Source of the DNA: Cardinalis cardinalis
Lineage: Eukaryota > Chordata > Aves > Passeriformes > Cardinalidae
NCBI GenBank assembly: GCA_014549065.1
Contig: JACDOX010000009.1
Location: 5,515,959-5,579,958 of the forward strand
Reading direction: 5' to 3'
DNA: 64,000 nucleotides
Position numbers and translations under genes: made by a program. Positions 1 to 12,640 of the stretch are shown here, piece by piece (position 1 is the stretch's first letter; the number at the start of each line of letters is the position of its first letter). Below the pieces are notes generated by a model. The model was given only the letters and a program-made list of their open reading frames with translations, was not told the DNA's origin and did no database searches.

Positions 1-293
1 GAACAGAGAAGCCTCAAGCACTGGCAGTGGCACTGACAACAGGCATTACTAGCAGCAGTGGTGGATGCATATAGGCGAGGACTACTCCAAGATCCACACT
101 GCATTATTTTGATTCAGCTAGGGATCAACAAATGCCTACATACCATAATCTGTGAGTCTCTGCCTGAATATCACATGGTCCAGAGGCAATAATGATACAG
201 ACAGAATTGTTCAGGTAGGACAGTACAACTCAAGTGATAAGAAATTCTAAGTTGCATTATATTTCTATCTAGACAAATGTAGAACAGTATTAC

Positions 294-464
294 CATAAGC
301 AAGTCTATTGCTCTGAACACTTTCAGGGCTGTTCTCATGCTCTGGTGAAGAAGGTACTCCAACAATGTGATCAAGATCATCCATCAGAATAATGGAAGGT
401 TGTCTCCATGCTGCTTCTAAAAAGGCTTCTTCCACATGTTTCCTTATGTTTACTAATCTTTTTC
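294..464 (-). other. PEX1: PEX1 exon 12: D1 Walker B (last exon in the window)
   Basis: This 171-nt exon opens with GKRLVNIRK, carries the Walker B strand ending in DDLD, and continues through PEHENSP to NRLAY, all close to human PEX1. It ends in phase 1 before GTAATA. Bases 1-293 show no further PEX1 exon, so exon 13 is outside the window. Confidence 0.92.
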
Positions 465-2141
465 CTAAAACAAAATACTATTATAATGACAGAAGATATC
501 AGGAAAAAAATCAGAGTGACTACATCTTGCTAACAATGTTTTATTTTGTCTATTTTGACTTCACATCTATAAATCCAGATGCCAAGNTTAAACCAGAATC
601 AACAATCACTAAAGAAGAGAGTCCACATCTTAAATCAAAAAAGCACTGGAAGGTTCCACACGTTCTAAAATGAGATTAATCATCTTTTACTAGCCACTAT
701 AGAAGCCTACAAGTCTAATTTCCAGACAGTTAAAACTAGAGAAATATTAGCAGCATTCTAAAATAGCTACTAAAGAATCCTGCAATTGGAATAATTTTCC
801 AGAGCAAAGGATCTAGCTCATGATCAATCTTTTCCCTTTTCTCTGGTGCAAGGAGCTCCAGCTTAAGTAGTGATTTAAGCAAAAAGACTATAGTGAGGAA
901 ATACAAGGGCTCTGTAAGAAAACAGCTGAATATTTTCTGCCCTTGTAGCAGCAAGACTATTTAGAAAAGCCAGTGAAATGCAAGAGCAGAAAAACGCCTC
1001 CTTTGTGCTCTTCCATCTTTGTGTAAAATAATTATTTTGAACTCACAAAGCCTAAGGAGTCATCTCATCATCTCTAATCACGAGTGTTAGATGCCTAATG
1101 CCAAATACACTAGATTAGTAAATATGCAACCATAAATCAGGTTTCAGATGGTCATTTGATCCTTCTTTGGTGCCTGTGTTATCCTCTCACTGAGTACGGG
1201 TATCCTTTAACACTTACGGTTTAACAAAACATTTGTTGCAGCTAGCGCAGCTGAAAAAACACAGTTCAATTTTTGCAACTTCTTCCTATTTTGTAACAAT
1301 TAGAAATTAGCATGGCAAGCATGGTTTGAATTGCTGGTGGTATGTGGGACAGAAACTGATGGAAATGTGAAATAAACTTACAGTAGCTGTATTTTCATCA
1401 GACTGTTGAAGATAGTAATTGTGGGGCATCAAACATCCTTGTGAAAACAGCAAAAATGCTAAAACAATTATTCAATCCAAATATAGTAACTTCATAATTG
1501 TGCCTCTATTTTACAGCAAACATTTGAGATTAAAATAAACTTTGTCATACCTCTTAAAGCTTTACAATCAATTACTTCTACATGAGCATCCAGTCTCATG
1601 AAACCTTCTTTGCAGATGGCCTTTGCTAATGTTGACTTTCCACTTCCCTACAAAAATAAATGTGAGCTAAAGTAAATTGACAGAGGCAATGTGTTTCTAT
1701 GTTTTTGTCACAGTATCCACCAGTCAACAAGCTAGGGAAGCTGTACACACGCTGGGTTTATTCCNCAGTCAAAGTATGTATGTATTCTGTCTCTGTATCA
1801 CTCAGTAGGGACTAAAGCCCTAAAGTGAAACAAAGAAATTCAGAGCGGATACATCCAGTACAGTGTTCTGATTCCACTNAGTTCAGTGTTAAGACATCTG
1901 CTAGGCTCAGTGGCATATGGTATTAAATGGATCACTGTAACAGGCAACAGCAAAATAACAGTATCAACTCCACTGCCGTTTTATGTTAGAATACAAGAGN
2001 AAATATATACTCATCTTTCTTCAAATAATTCAAAGACAAGAGGTGCTTTCCATAATATAAACACAAAGTAGATTAATCCCCAATTGAAACTGCATTGGTA
2101 GCAATCTTCAAAATGTGTGTGTGTGTATATATATACACACA

Positions 2142-2176
<35 letters not shown>

Positions 2177-5100
2177 ATAATGTTTTAGTAAATTATCTCT
2201 GTTCAGTTAACTGCTCTTATTTTCAGCTTGCTCTTTATTCTTCAGAACAAAATATCTTCAGTGCAAAATATCAAAGAAAACTAATGTCAACCAGTTTGCA
2301 ACCATGGAAAACAACGTGCAAGGGTTTGCAGGTGAAAGCAGAAGTGAGTACCTTTCCTCCTGTGAGAAGCACCCCTCCACTTCGCAGTCCCACAGCATTA
2401 GCAGCCAGCTTTTGAGATAAAGGGCGCCCCAGAAGACTGTGGCTTATATGTTCAAATAAAGATGTTCCTAATTTGTCCACTCCTCTGTAGGGGAAAGGAA
2501 ACATTAAATGGCCTAGGGTAGCATCAGTGCACACTCTGTAGGCAGAAAAGCTTGCACTATGGGAGAGTCAGAATGCTGACAGACTATTCTCAGTTGCCTT
2601 ACCCAGCACTGACAGTACGCTATCACAACACTCCAAGCCTCTCATGTCTCCTCTGCCCCATCCCTTCACATTTGCTACACAGTACTGCTGTTTTCCCTCG
2701 TACTTATGACCACAGCACTCTGCATTTCTCTCCTCAGCTGATGATTGCAAAACTACAGTTCTTTGAGATCCTTACTATTAAATGTAGCTGAACAAAACAG
2801 GTAGAAGTTACTGGAGGGCATGCATTGGTAGACTGCAACTNCAAAATTTTGTGTATTTGAACATCCCAGCTAAAACCACTCCACTGTCCCTTGCTGCTAA
2901 TGTAGAAGTCTTTTCATACTACTTAGAACAGCAAAAACTGACACAAGCCAGAAGATGCACAGTTTTGCTTAGATCTGGCATAGTCTCCAAGAAGTCTGCT
3001 TTTCCACCAATGCTATTTTTTTCTAATTCTCATTCCCATTCCCTCCCACGTTTTTTCCTACAAAAATGTCTCACCCTAAATCGCTTAGTTTGTGGTATGG
3101 AAGGTTCTTGTCTCTATCAGGCATAGGTGGCTGCTTGTCATCATCAGCTTTTCTACTTAGAGGATGTAAAAGAACCTACAACAAAGAAGAGTTAGGACTT
3201 TAGATGAAACATAACTACAGAAGAAGGCTATGGAGTGACCTGCCATTTCTGGACTTGCNCAAAGAAAACACTGCATGTATGCTTTGCTGTGCTTGACAGG
3301 TGCATTGTTGAAATGGAAGAGATACAACTACTTTCAAAATACAATCTAGTGTTGACAGTAATTTAATAATGTAAGATTAGATTTTGGGCCAAGTGCTGTT
3401 TATAACAGACTGTGCAGCTCACTATCTCTTCCCCTACCTGCAGCTCTTCCCCTGTCCTGCTGGCAGGAGAGCTCNTGAGGCAGAATAGTGAAACTGATCA
3501 GGAATCTGAATGGGTGAAAAGTAACTTGACAAAACACCTGGCATGAATTTTTCCATCTTGTTCACCGGGGAGCTAGCATGGAAAGCTGGACGGGCAAACA
3601 GGGGTTGCAGAGGTTCACAGGTAAGAACAGGCAGGTAGGAGATGTTGACACAGCTATTAAGAAATGCATTTTCCTCCTTCATCTTAGTTTCAAGCATGTG
3701 AACAAATTCTAGAAGCCTTCTTATAGTTTAGTACCAGTAAAATAAAGCTAATTTTATTTTTTTCTTACAACAATTCTAAATTTTGCAGGCAAGTTTTATT
3801 CTAAACAGCCAAAACCACCTTTAATTCACCACTAAAACTCACTGTATGTTTAAAAATGAAGAAAACATGATCCCACTCCTATAACCATAACCCTGAAGTA
3901 ATGGGCAGTGGACCNACTTGGAATTACTAACGGAAGCAGTAATTTTCATATTAAATAGAAACATTTATTCTCATAAGAAATGAAATATGGAAGAAACAGA
4001 AGGCAAACTATACCAAAGAAAAGGCAAGGTGAGTGTGGTAGGTGAGTTACTAAGGGAGAGAACAACTAAGTATAAGCATGGTACATATACAAAACTTGGA
4101 CAGTACTGATTCTCCTCTCTTCTAACTGATTTTTCTCAGAGTTTGATGTGCAAACTCTATGACACTCAGTGACAAGCATGGCATGCATGGAATTTCAGCA
4201 GGCCCTCAAGCTACAAAAAGACATAGAGGATGCAGATATAACTTTATGAATAGACTGACATTATTTACTTTAAAAAGAAAACTGAAATATATAGAAAATG
4301 CAATAAATTTTAAACAAGTATAACAATTTAAATTACTTGATACCTGATACTATGTGATATTTACTTGTATATTTGTCTTTTGCAGCAAACTGGGACTCAG
4401 TATAAAAATATTCTCAGACTTATTTTCTTCAACGTACATGGGATGCGCTGCACTAAGGACAAACTCCTCTATTCCTGTAAAAACACAATGAATAATTATT
4501 AAAATTCCAAATAAATTCNGTTTCTGTTCCTTACAAGATAAAACAGATTAGAATATTCCCACAATATAATGCAAAGTGAAAGACTAAAAAAGATTAATCA
4601 TTACTAAGGGGTAATTATTAATCATTATTAAGGGGTATCAAGCTTACACTTTCAGTGTGAAGAGGTATCAGTTACGTTACAAAGTGTATACAGGAATTAA
4701 CTGGCATACTGGCTAAGTAAATTCCACAGTAGACAGGACAGTATTATCCTTGCCTTCTTTAACAGACAGAGGTACACAGTCTGTGCTTGTCATTATCCAT
4801 GGATGATCATCAGTAGTGGAATCCTGCAGCCAAGAACTGAATGCACATTTAACATCATCTTCGTGTATATCTTTATGCTAAATAGGAAAAAGGAAGAAGG
4901 TAAATAAAACAAAACCAGATGTTCGTAAGTAAAAATGTTTTCTTCCAANGCATGAGGCATTTGCTTCTCTTATGGCAGCAGAGAGATGGAAGAAGTAGTA
5001 AGAGTTTTATTCATTTAGAAAACAGCATTTTGCCAACAAACACCATTTCTATCAACTGCTCTAGGGAAAACATCTGCGCAGCCCCTGCTATGGCCACAGC

Positions 5101-8100
5101 TGANTATTAGACCACCTCTAAAGACTTTTCCTTCAGAACACTGATATGAGGGTGACAAAAAACTTCTACTTTTGTTTTACTTATCTGCCTTCCCAGATCC
5201 AAGGGCACTGCTCAGACACTGAGTTTGAAGATATGCACTGATAATGACCTGAGACTTACCTCAGGTGCTTATTACACCCCTCTCTTTCTCGTATACCTTT
5301 TCCCTATAAAAATAACCCTGTTTACAGTACATTATTCAAAATACAAATACTAGATAAGTTCTGTTTAAGTAGATNATAGCAACCTATTAACTTAAATTTA
5401 CACAGTCAAAAGAAAAAACAAGAAATTATACCCCCCAAAAAATCCTTTGGAATTATTTCTATAGAGAACTTCCAGATCATCATCTAACAAATCAAAACAA
5501 ATAAACACAATGCCCTCCTTCCCAACTCCCCCACCCCCAGTTTGACCAGGGCAACATTATCTGTTTCCCAATATATGAACAAGTATGTGACCAGTAATAT
5601 CAACTCACTAAGTTCTGTTTGGGTTGCAGTGTAAGAGATACAGGAATTTTAGGAATAGATTCAACTGACTTAATTCGGACTGTTGAATGTATTTCAATAC
5701 GTAGCTTTTTCCTCAGATCATCTGCAATCTGAAATATTTAAAATAAAAGCAAAAAAAAAAAGAAGGATTAGAAAGTAAGCTAGTTATAACATTGCATTTA
5801 TAATACTACATCAATTTCTTCACTAACGGAACCTCAAGAGAATTAAGAAGGAATTTATAACATTGAAAGTAATACCCATATCTTACCCTTACATGCACAC
5901 TTCTAGTTACCTTTTATCCTATTTGTGAAAGTGCTCAGTACAGCTGACCTTCTACTAACTTAATAAACTCAAAAAAGAAGTAGAAGAAATTCTTACAACA
6001 TCGCAAGAATGCTCTTAGTATAGGAGAAAAACAACAATTTAATTTCATTTGCTGATTAAAATTATTTTACATGGGTAGGTAAATACACATAGACCATTAC
6101 AGAGACCAAAACTTAGCACCCCTGCAGCAGAGACACAGTAAGTGCAGCCTCCCTAAATCATACTAGTCAGTTTGCCCTTTTAAGGAAACTCCTTTTCAAT
6201 CTGTGTTATTTTAAAACTTACACCAATTTGAAAACATGTCATAAATATTTCTTAACTGTGAGAGACTTTATGATTGCTGGCATTTGGAAAATTGTTACAT
6301 CTGTCAAAAGATTTCATGGCAAAGACCACTGCAGGCTCTTGTTCTGATTCTTAACACAGCAATGAGTGAATGGTNAGAATTGTATTATGTCAAAATAGTC
6401 AAATGGTGACGTGAAGCACATTTTGTTTGTTTTTGTTGATCCCACATGTGCTTCCAGGAAAGAAAGAATAGACACTAATTCTATCAGAACAAGCTGAAAC
6501 ATCAGTATCTCCATACCTGGACTTGTGCCACCTGGTAAAATGGCATATGAAAACTAGAACAGTTTAAATTATACAAGCTGGTTGTTAGCTATTGGTATTT
6601 TAAAGACTATATAAAAAGACTCACAAACACTATGCAGCACTAGGATACACCATCCCGTTACTTTACACTCTGATGACCCCTAGGTCAATGTACATTTCAG
6701 AGTTAACTGATGAAGAGCCTCATAATAAAGTACTGAATGTATGCAAATAGGTATTTTCACTTTCTCGCTAATACAATGGCTACCTGCAGGTTGTGAAGAA
6801 AGCATATATTCCCTTCAGAAATGCTGAAGCATTTTCCTCATTTGGTGTAAAAATGCTAAGTGTGCAGAAACCCAGAGTACACTGCACATCTTGGAGCATG
6901 ATGGAAAGTGATGTAGTCCAGAATGAGTATAAAGCACAGCTCTAACAAACAGTATTTGGTTCTAGTAAACTCAAGAGATTAACACAAAGTCTACAGCCCA
7001 AAACCAGTTAAGTAGCCAGTTCACAACTATCCAATAAAAATATTACAAAATAAAAAGCCCGATATATGGTGTGCTCAAACTGACCCAAACTCTTCCAACA
7101 TGCAGGGCTCCCCCATCATGGCCATATTCTATGACACTCTTTAGGTCTTCAAATCCATTCCAAACGATTTGAACAACAGATCCCTCACTGGATGCTTCAC
7201 CGCTAATAGAATTAGAAGGGTTTTTGTCTTGTGCACTAGTCAAATTATTTTGTTTTTCAAGTGGCAGATTTTGTTTTGCTTCTTGATGACGCTGTCTTGG
7301 GGAAAGCAGCTCATTAATTTTCCCGTAAGATACTACAGGATTTGGATCCAAATCAATATATTCTAAATTCCATGGAAAAACATGAANAGCACTGCATTTC
7401 AAAAATTCATGAGTGATGGATACATTCTGTACGCTGGGAGGCTGAGACTGACATACTCTAAAAATGGAATCCATGTGAATTAAGTTCAGCAGCTTGTCTT
7501 CGAAGATGCTCATTTCATCATTATCACACGAAGTCTTCTGTTTCTGCTCAGATGTATTAGAGAAAATGTTCCCTATGAAATTCCATATATTTGGGAGAAC
7601 ATTTGAGCCAAATGTCATGTTTGCATCAGTCTTACTCTGTTCAAGGGCTCCAGGCTTTATGTAAGGTTGCTTGGCAAAAGGATCCTTTAATGTTTCTTCT
7701 TGTTCCATGTTATTTTTCACAAAATTTTTGAGCAAGATGTCACTTTCTGTGGCAGGTGTGCTGGTGATATTCTCCTCAGGTCCGTGTGTTTTGGGACACA
7801 CCAGAAGCTCCGTGCATGGCTCTAATCTCCCATATGGGGCTGCTGGCACAAGTGTACCTAAGTACGAGCAAAAGATGCCAATGAATGCATCTACCCCTGC
7901 AAAGCAGCTTCCTGGAGGTGCCCCAAGAGCCCTGAGCGCTGCTTACCGATTCTGATGTAAACATGGGTGTGCTGCTCAACCCAGACAGGAAAGATGGCTC
8001 CTGGAAACACCACTCGAATCTGGTCCAGAAGGTGTCTTTCAAGGGAGGAAGCGTGCAGTTCCTGGGGAAATGTGATACCATTATAAATTAAATACTGCAT

Positions 8101-9790
8101 ACCTTTTTAACATTTGTTTGAAGGAAAAAAAGTATGCCTCTTTCTAATACACCAGCTGAAATATAAAATACAACTAAACTCCACCACATTTAGTATTCCT
8201 TACAGGCTGAAAGGAATGAGGCATTGTGCAAAAAACTGCTTGACTCAGAATCTCTGTCATCTGTAAGACAAGGACATGAACAATGGAAGGGGTTTTATTA
8301 CCAGAATTTCCCAATCATCTGCTGTGAGTGGTTCCACTTCTACTTGCTGACAGGAGGACACATGGGAACAGGGTTCAAGAAACACCTGGAAAAAGTAACA
8401 CCAAAATATTTAACTCTTTATTTTTTATATAAAACTTCCATCTTTATTTCAACTAGAAAATTGACATCTCCTTCATTGTATGTTTTCACTACTTGGAACA
8501 CACACCATCCTAACGACACCAGGTAATTCATAAGCAGATGAATGCTCAATGGATGGGAAATGGATCCCATTAGACTCAGAGACATCAATAAGCAGTGAAT
8601 ATTAAAAGCATCAGGAGTTTATCAGGTGTTAACAAACAATCCATTTTTAATACACCTTGATCACATCACCATCTTTCCATTTTTAAATCTTTATTTTTAA
8701 GTCCTCAGGATTTTAGAAAGTTGAAAAATTAATTAAATTGTGCATAAATTTAGAACCAGCTGAAAAATAAAAAAAAAGGACAACAGAAAAGCAAGCCCAG
8801 CTCCTTAATGAATGGTTTCATAGGAAGCAGCCCCATCTCCACAGAACAGTTTTAGTATCATGTGAATCAGGAGGAATGGTAAAAGCTGTTGTGGTTTAGG
8901 TCTTTCAGAATGCATTAAATACAGACTTCAAAAGTCAATTTTTGCCAAAGGTTTCATTAGGTTTCCTTTGACAAAAAAAAAAACCAAAACAACATCTTGC
9001 AATTAATTTTCAAAGAAATGTCACTAATATTTTTCCTGAGATAAAACTAGATACCTGTTCTCTGAGAGAATTACGTTAGGTCACCTTTTNCAAAAGTAAC
9101 TATCAGTTTTGAAATCCTCTATGTCCTTAGTTTGAAGCAATANTTGAGAGGAATATCTTTTCCCCAGCACAGCAAAAAGAAACTCATACAGCAAACACGT
9201 AACTCCTGAATCCACAACGATGGTGAAACTAATTAATCGTGTATTTATTCGATTGTACAGATAATTATTCCCAGCAACTCCTGGGTGAGGTTTGCTTAGG
9301 TTTCCTTTGTCAACTGCTTTCCTGTTGAAGGCTATCAGTTGCTAGAAATAAAAAGGGCAGATGTCTGGCTGCTCAACTACTAAACTGAAAATTAATGCAA
9401 ACAGACACACAATTTCTAGAGAAAAAAGGTTAAAAAAGTAAACAAAGTAACATAATACACAGCTGTGAGTCACACTCTTTGATGTCTTCTACGATGTTGA
9501 ACAAAATTTTGTATATAAGAGAACAGGCAAATATGAATATACTACACAATGACACTGTGTAAGGCAGTACTTTTTTACTATTGTTTGGTTAAATGTCTAC
9601 CTAGTAATAGAAAAAAAATCCTTTGATTTTGTGATTTTAGTAGTTCCATGTCAGAAAACTCTGTCTGCCTCTTGGGCATCTCTAACTTCTGTCAATGAAA
9701 GAGTCATTTATGAAAAGTTTAACAGTGTGTTCAGGAGTAAGAGGTGAATGTACACGTACGAAGAGTAGAGAGATAGAGAGACAGAGATAG

Positions 9791-9841
<51 letters not shown>

Positions 9842-12172
9842 CAGATGGACAGATATCCATAAGAGGTGAATACAGTTATTCAAAGAGAAAGGGATATATG
9901 GTGAAGGGGCAAAAAAGAGATGAAAATTTAAACTCCAAGTAAGTTAAACAAGAATATGCAGAAAGGCAATAGCTACTTTAAAATTACNNGAGCTCCAAAC
10001 CAAATATTCCCATTCCAAATTCTTCAATTGCTTAAAAGTGTATCTTCTGAAAATTAATGTCACTGAAGATAGTTGTTACAGCCCTACAAAGACCTACCCA
10101 GAAACCTATCCTAACACTGTTTAGGCAATTGTTAATGGTTTTTAATGAGCCAATCTTTAAATGTTCAAGACATTTCATGATAGTTACCTTTTCTCATGGG
10201 CAGACGTAAATGAAGAAACTGTCTAAATACATGAAACAAGGTCATAGCTAACTCATGTAAAATTACCTTTTCACTTATCTTCCAATACCCTTTATTTAAA
10301 TAGAAAACAAAGGCAGCGTTTCAAACCTGTTCTCCATCTGTGATGCCAAGTTTCTCTGCCAAATGTCTGTTAATCTCTGCAATATTTTCACCCTGGTGAC
10401 CTCGATGCCTGGTTTCCATCCAGCTCAAAAATACTGGCTGACGACCACAGGATACTTTCAAAGCTTGGCCCTATGAGTTTCAAAGAAAGAAAATAAATTG
10501 ATATAAAACCAGCTAAGTGAGATGACTATTAGACAACCTAAACCGTATTTGATTAGAGAGATCAAAGGAATTAAAGCCATTATCTGGATTTTACACCTTG
10601 TTTGCACAGCTCTCACCATAAAACTGAGTGCTGGTTTAAATNCTTAAACAGCTTTCTATTTTTATTGACTATTTTTAAGTAAAAGAATTAATTCTTTTTT
10701 CTTTCTTCTGCCTGATGAGGTATCAAAAAATATTTTACAGAAATACATAACTGCACGTTTGCATTTCCCAAATGAGGAAAATAAATANATGTACACTTTG
10801 ATTTCACAAAAATGGTAACATTTACATGGTCTCCAAGAGTGCTTCCGTGACATATTTAGAATAAGTCAAAAATCACATTTACTCAGACCAAAATGATTTC
10901 ATCTGTTTCAGAACTGCCCATGTATTTTGATGTCAAACTGAAGAACTTTTCTAATATCCTCTGCAGTTAGATTCAGCTTTTGATTCCATTTATCCCCTTT
11001 TAAACATCTTTATTNATGAGATGTATTTAAGATGCTATTTCTATCAAATTTTCTGAGATTCTATCTTTTCACTTAGCAGCTCAGGTTAAACAAAAGCAGN
11101 ATGCAAAAGCATCATAATGAACTGCGTACAGAATGACACTATAAAACTTCAAAGCAACTGCACTCCTTTCTCCTCTCTCTTGACAGCAGATCTGTAAAAC
11201 ACTCAGAAACTGCAGCTGAAATGAAGNTCACATTTAATACCACATTTCTTCCAATTCCACCAACCTCCTACGACTACNCCAAAGGTGAACGAGCAGGTTT
11301 TACACGCCTATGTTGTTTTCCTGTTGTGAAATGCCCTTTTTGGCCTTGAGAACAGGAGGTTATCCACGCGAGGGAGGCCTGCTCGGCCCAGGGGGGCTGC
11401 GCCAGCTCTCCTGAGCTTTGCTCGCATCCTTCTCGGCTCATTCCTGCCCTTTTCCACCCTGTTCAGCTGGCACTCAGCTCTGCGTGCATGGCACAAGAGG
11501 CACACAATGTCTCTGCTCCCGTTTCCACGTGTGAAATGTTATTTACAGTGTAAGGTGCACTCCCTAGAGCCCAACCCGCGCCTTCAGCAAGGCTCTGCGT
11601 GACGGGAGGGCCTTTCTATAGTGACNTATTTTATTTGTGTACAGCAAAAAGGAGGATTCTGCACGGATTTGTAACCTCTTCTCCCACCTAAATTACACAC
11701 TTCCACATTATTCGCTTAATGCTAGCAAGTTACGGGGAAAACTGGTAAGAAATAGGGAGTGATGATAAAGACNCAGATGCCCACAGTGCCAGACCACGTT
11801 GGGGAAGAAAAATTCCCGCGTTTTATTAGGAACTGATGACGATACGGAACCACGCAGGAGGCGAGGGGAGGAGGGGTTCCCCGATGTCTCCCTGTGAGGG
11901 GTCCCGGCTGCGGGGGGACTGAGTCGTGAAGGAGGGGAGGAGGGCTCGGTATCGCCATGGTGACAGGATGCGGGGCTGCGCTCACGTAATCCTCCCTGCC
12001 TGCCTGAGNTGTCCCTGCGCCCGGGCCCCGAGCGGCGCCGCCCCGGTACCTGCTGCAGGCGGAGGAGCGAGGCCAGCGCGGGCGGCAGGTGCAGGAAGCA
12101 GTCGCGGGTCCCGCTCAGGACGATGGTGGTGGTGGCGGCGGCGGCTCCACCGGGGTCGCCACAGCCCCACAT
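294..12172 (-). CDS. PEX1: PEX1, peroxisome biogenesis factor 1 (5' part, exons 1-12)
   Basis: PEX1 is a type II AAA+ ATPase. With PEX6 it forms the ring anchored by PEX26 on the peroxisome membrane and extracts ubiquitinated PEX5 for recycling. Coding exons (high to low): 12050-12172, 10327-10470, 8302-8385, 7947-8061, 7085-7857, 5609-5728, 4754-4877, 4365-4474, 3075-3175, 2352-2484, 1551-1647, 294-464. These give 2095 nt, 698 codons plus one base, in one continuous frame. The start at 12172 (MWGCGDPGG) matches human PEX1 MWGS; an in-frame upstream ATG at 12319 has no homology support. Residues 1 to about 180 are the N-terminal double-psi barrel region (motif RDCFLHLP). Exon 5 encodes the poorly conserved linker. 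The D1 AAA domain starts in exon 10 with LGRPLS, then Walker A GGKGSGKST (607-615) and Walker B IILMDDLD (666-673). The D2 domain and C-terminus lie off the left edge. Exon 7 ends at a GC donor. One N (7387) hides a base in exon 5. Confidence 0.96.
465..1550 (-). other. PEX1 intron 11 (no other feature seen)
   Basis: AT-rich intron sequence between exons 12 and 11. I see no repeat family, RNA gene or conserved-looking ORF. Confidence 0.7.
1551..2484 (-). other. PEX1: PEX1 exons 10-11: AAA D1 entry and split Walker A
   Basis: Exon 10 (2352-2484) begins in phase 2 and ends exactly after GGK. Exon 11 (1551-1647) resumes with GSGKST, so the D1 P-loop is split by a phase-0 intron. The conserved SLLGRPLS segment just before it is the usual lead-in to the PEX1 D1 domain. 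Acceptors (CTACAG and TTGTAG) and donors (GTACTC and GTATGA) are ordinary. Confidence 0.93.
2113..2175. repeat. (GT)n microsatellite with perfect TG/TA/CA palindrome
   Basis: In PEX1 intron 10. Positions 2118-2143 are a perfect 26-bp palindrome (TG run, TA core, CA run), followed directly by a pure GT run of about 30 bp. Confidence 0.95.
4594..4637. repeat. 24-bp imperfect tandem duplication in PEX1 intron 8
   Basis: The unit TTAATCATTACTAAGGGGTA at 4594 recurs at 4618 with one C-to-T change, a period of 24 bp. It lies between exons 8 and 7. Confidence 0.85.
5729..7084 (-). other. PEX1 intron 5 (no other feature seen)
   Basis: Unique-looking AT-rich intron sequence. It has a short A-run near 5750 but no recognisable element or RNA gene. 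Confidence 0.6.
8386..10326 (-). other. PEX1 intron 2 with tetranucleotide repeat
   Basis: A 1.9-kb intron between exons 3 and 2. Apart from the AGAT array it is unique-looking AT-rich sequence. The adjacent Ns at 9988-9989 are the only double N outside the large gap. Confidence 0.65.
9794..9846. repeat. (AGAT)n tetranucleotide microsatellite
   Basis: About 13 near-perfect AGAT units, flanked by degenerate AGAG/AGAC units from about 9768 to 9854. It lies in PEX1 intron 2. Confidence 0.97.
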
Positions 12173-12640
12173 GGCCACTGCCGGCCGGCCGGCCCTGCGC
12201 GCCCGCTGCGCCCGGCCACGGGCACGGGCCCGCCTACCCGCGGCGGGCGCGGGGGGTAATGCTCCTGTCGCCCCTGGGCCAGTGGTACAACCCACTGCCG
12301 GCCAATGCGGGCGCGGCATTTCCCGGCTACCCGCCTCTGATTGGCTCCTTCGCTACGGACTGCGGCTCCTCCTCCCCGCCGCACGGAGCGAGCCAATGGG
12401 GGCTGCGCGGCGCGGGGGGCGATGGGAAGATGGCGGCCAGCAGCAGCGGTGGCCCGGGCGCTCCGTGCCGGCACCACGCGCAGCTGGGAGCCTGCGAGTC
12501 GCGCGCCAAGTACCGCGAGGGGTGGCGGCCGCGCGCCGTGAAGGTGCTGGGGGTGGAGGGGGCGGTGTCGGGCGGAGCCGCTCCGGGTGAGGGGCTGGAG
12601 GGCGGCTGGGCCCGCGCTGGGGTCTCCGGGAGGGAGGGAG
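11880..12640. promoter_or_regulatory. CpG island and divergent promoter of PEX1 and RBM48
   Basis: A GC- and CpG-rich block covers PEX1 exon 1 (minus) and RBM48 exon 1 (plus). The two start codons are 257 bp apart, so both genes must share this promoter. The spacer holds three NF-Y-type CCAAT pentamers in mixed orientation: 12302-12306 (+), 12340-12344 (-, read as ATTGG) and 12393-12397 (+). No TATA box is seen. Confidence 0.85.
12424..12438 (+). promoter_or_regulatory. YY1-type element overlapping the RBM48 start codon
   Basis: The sequence GGGAAGATGGCGGCC matches the AAGATGGCGGC core of the YY1 element often found just inside TATA-less promoters. It contains the RBM48 ATG (12430-12432), so it may set the RBM48 transcription start a short distance upstream. 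This is a motif match only. Confidence 0.6.

Noticed and set aside
1..293. Search for PEX1 exon 13
   Set aside because: The expected LNDMIKEF and SLVALIATSQ region is not readable on the minus strand here, so it lies beyond the window.
2552..2791. 79-codon plus-strand ORF near PEX1 exon 10
   Set aside because: It lies in intron sequence opposite PEX1, with no homology or conserved motif. Chance ORF.
9768..9854. AGAT array considered as a CRISPR-like or structured repeat
   Set aside because: Units are 4 bp with no spacers; a plain microsatellite in a bird intron.
12173..12319. In-frame upstream ATG extending PEX1
   Set aside because: The extension (MPRPHWPAVG...) crosses the shared promoter and CCAAT boxes and has no match in known PEX1. 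The start at 12172 aligns with the family.
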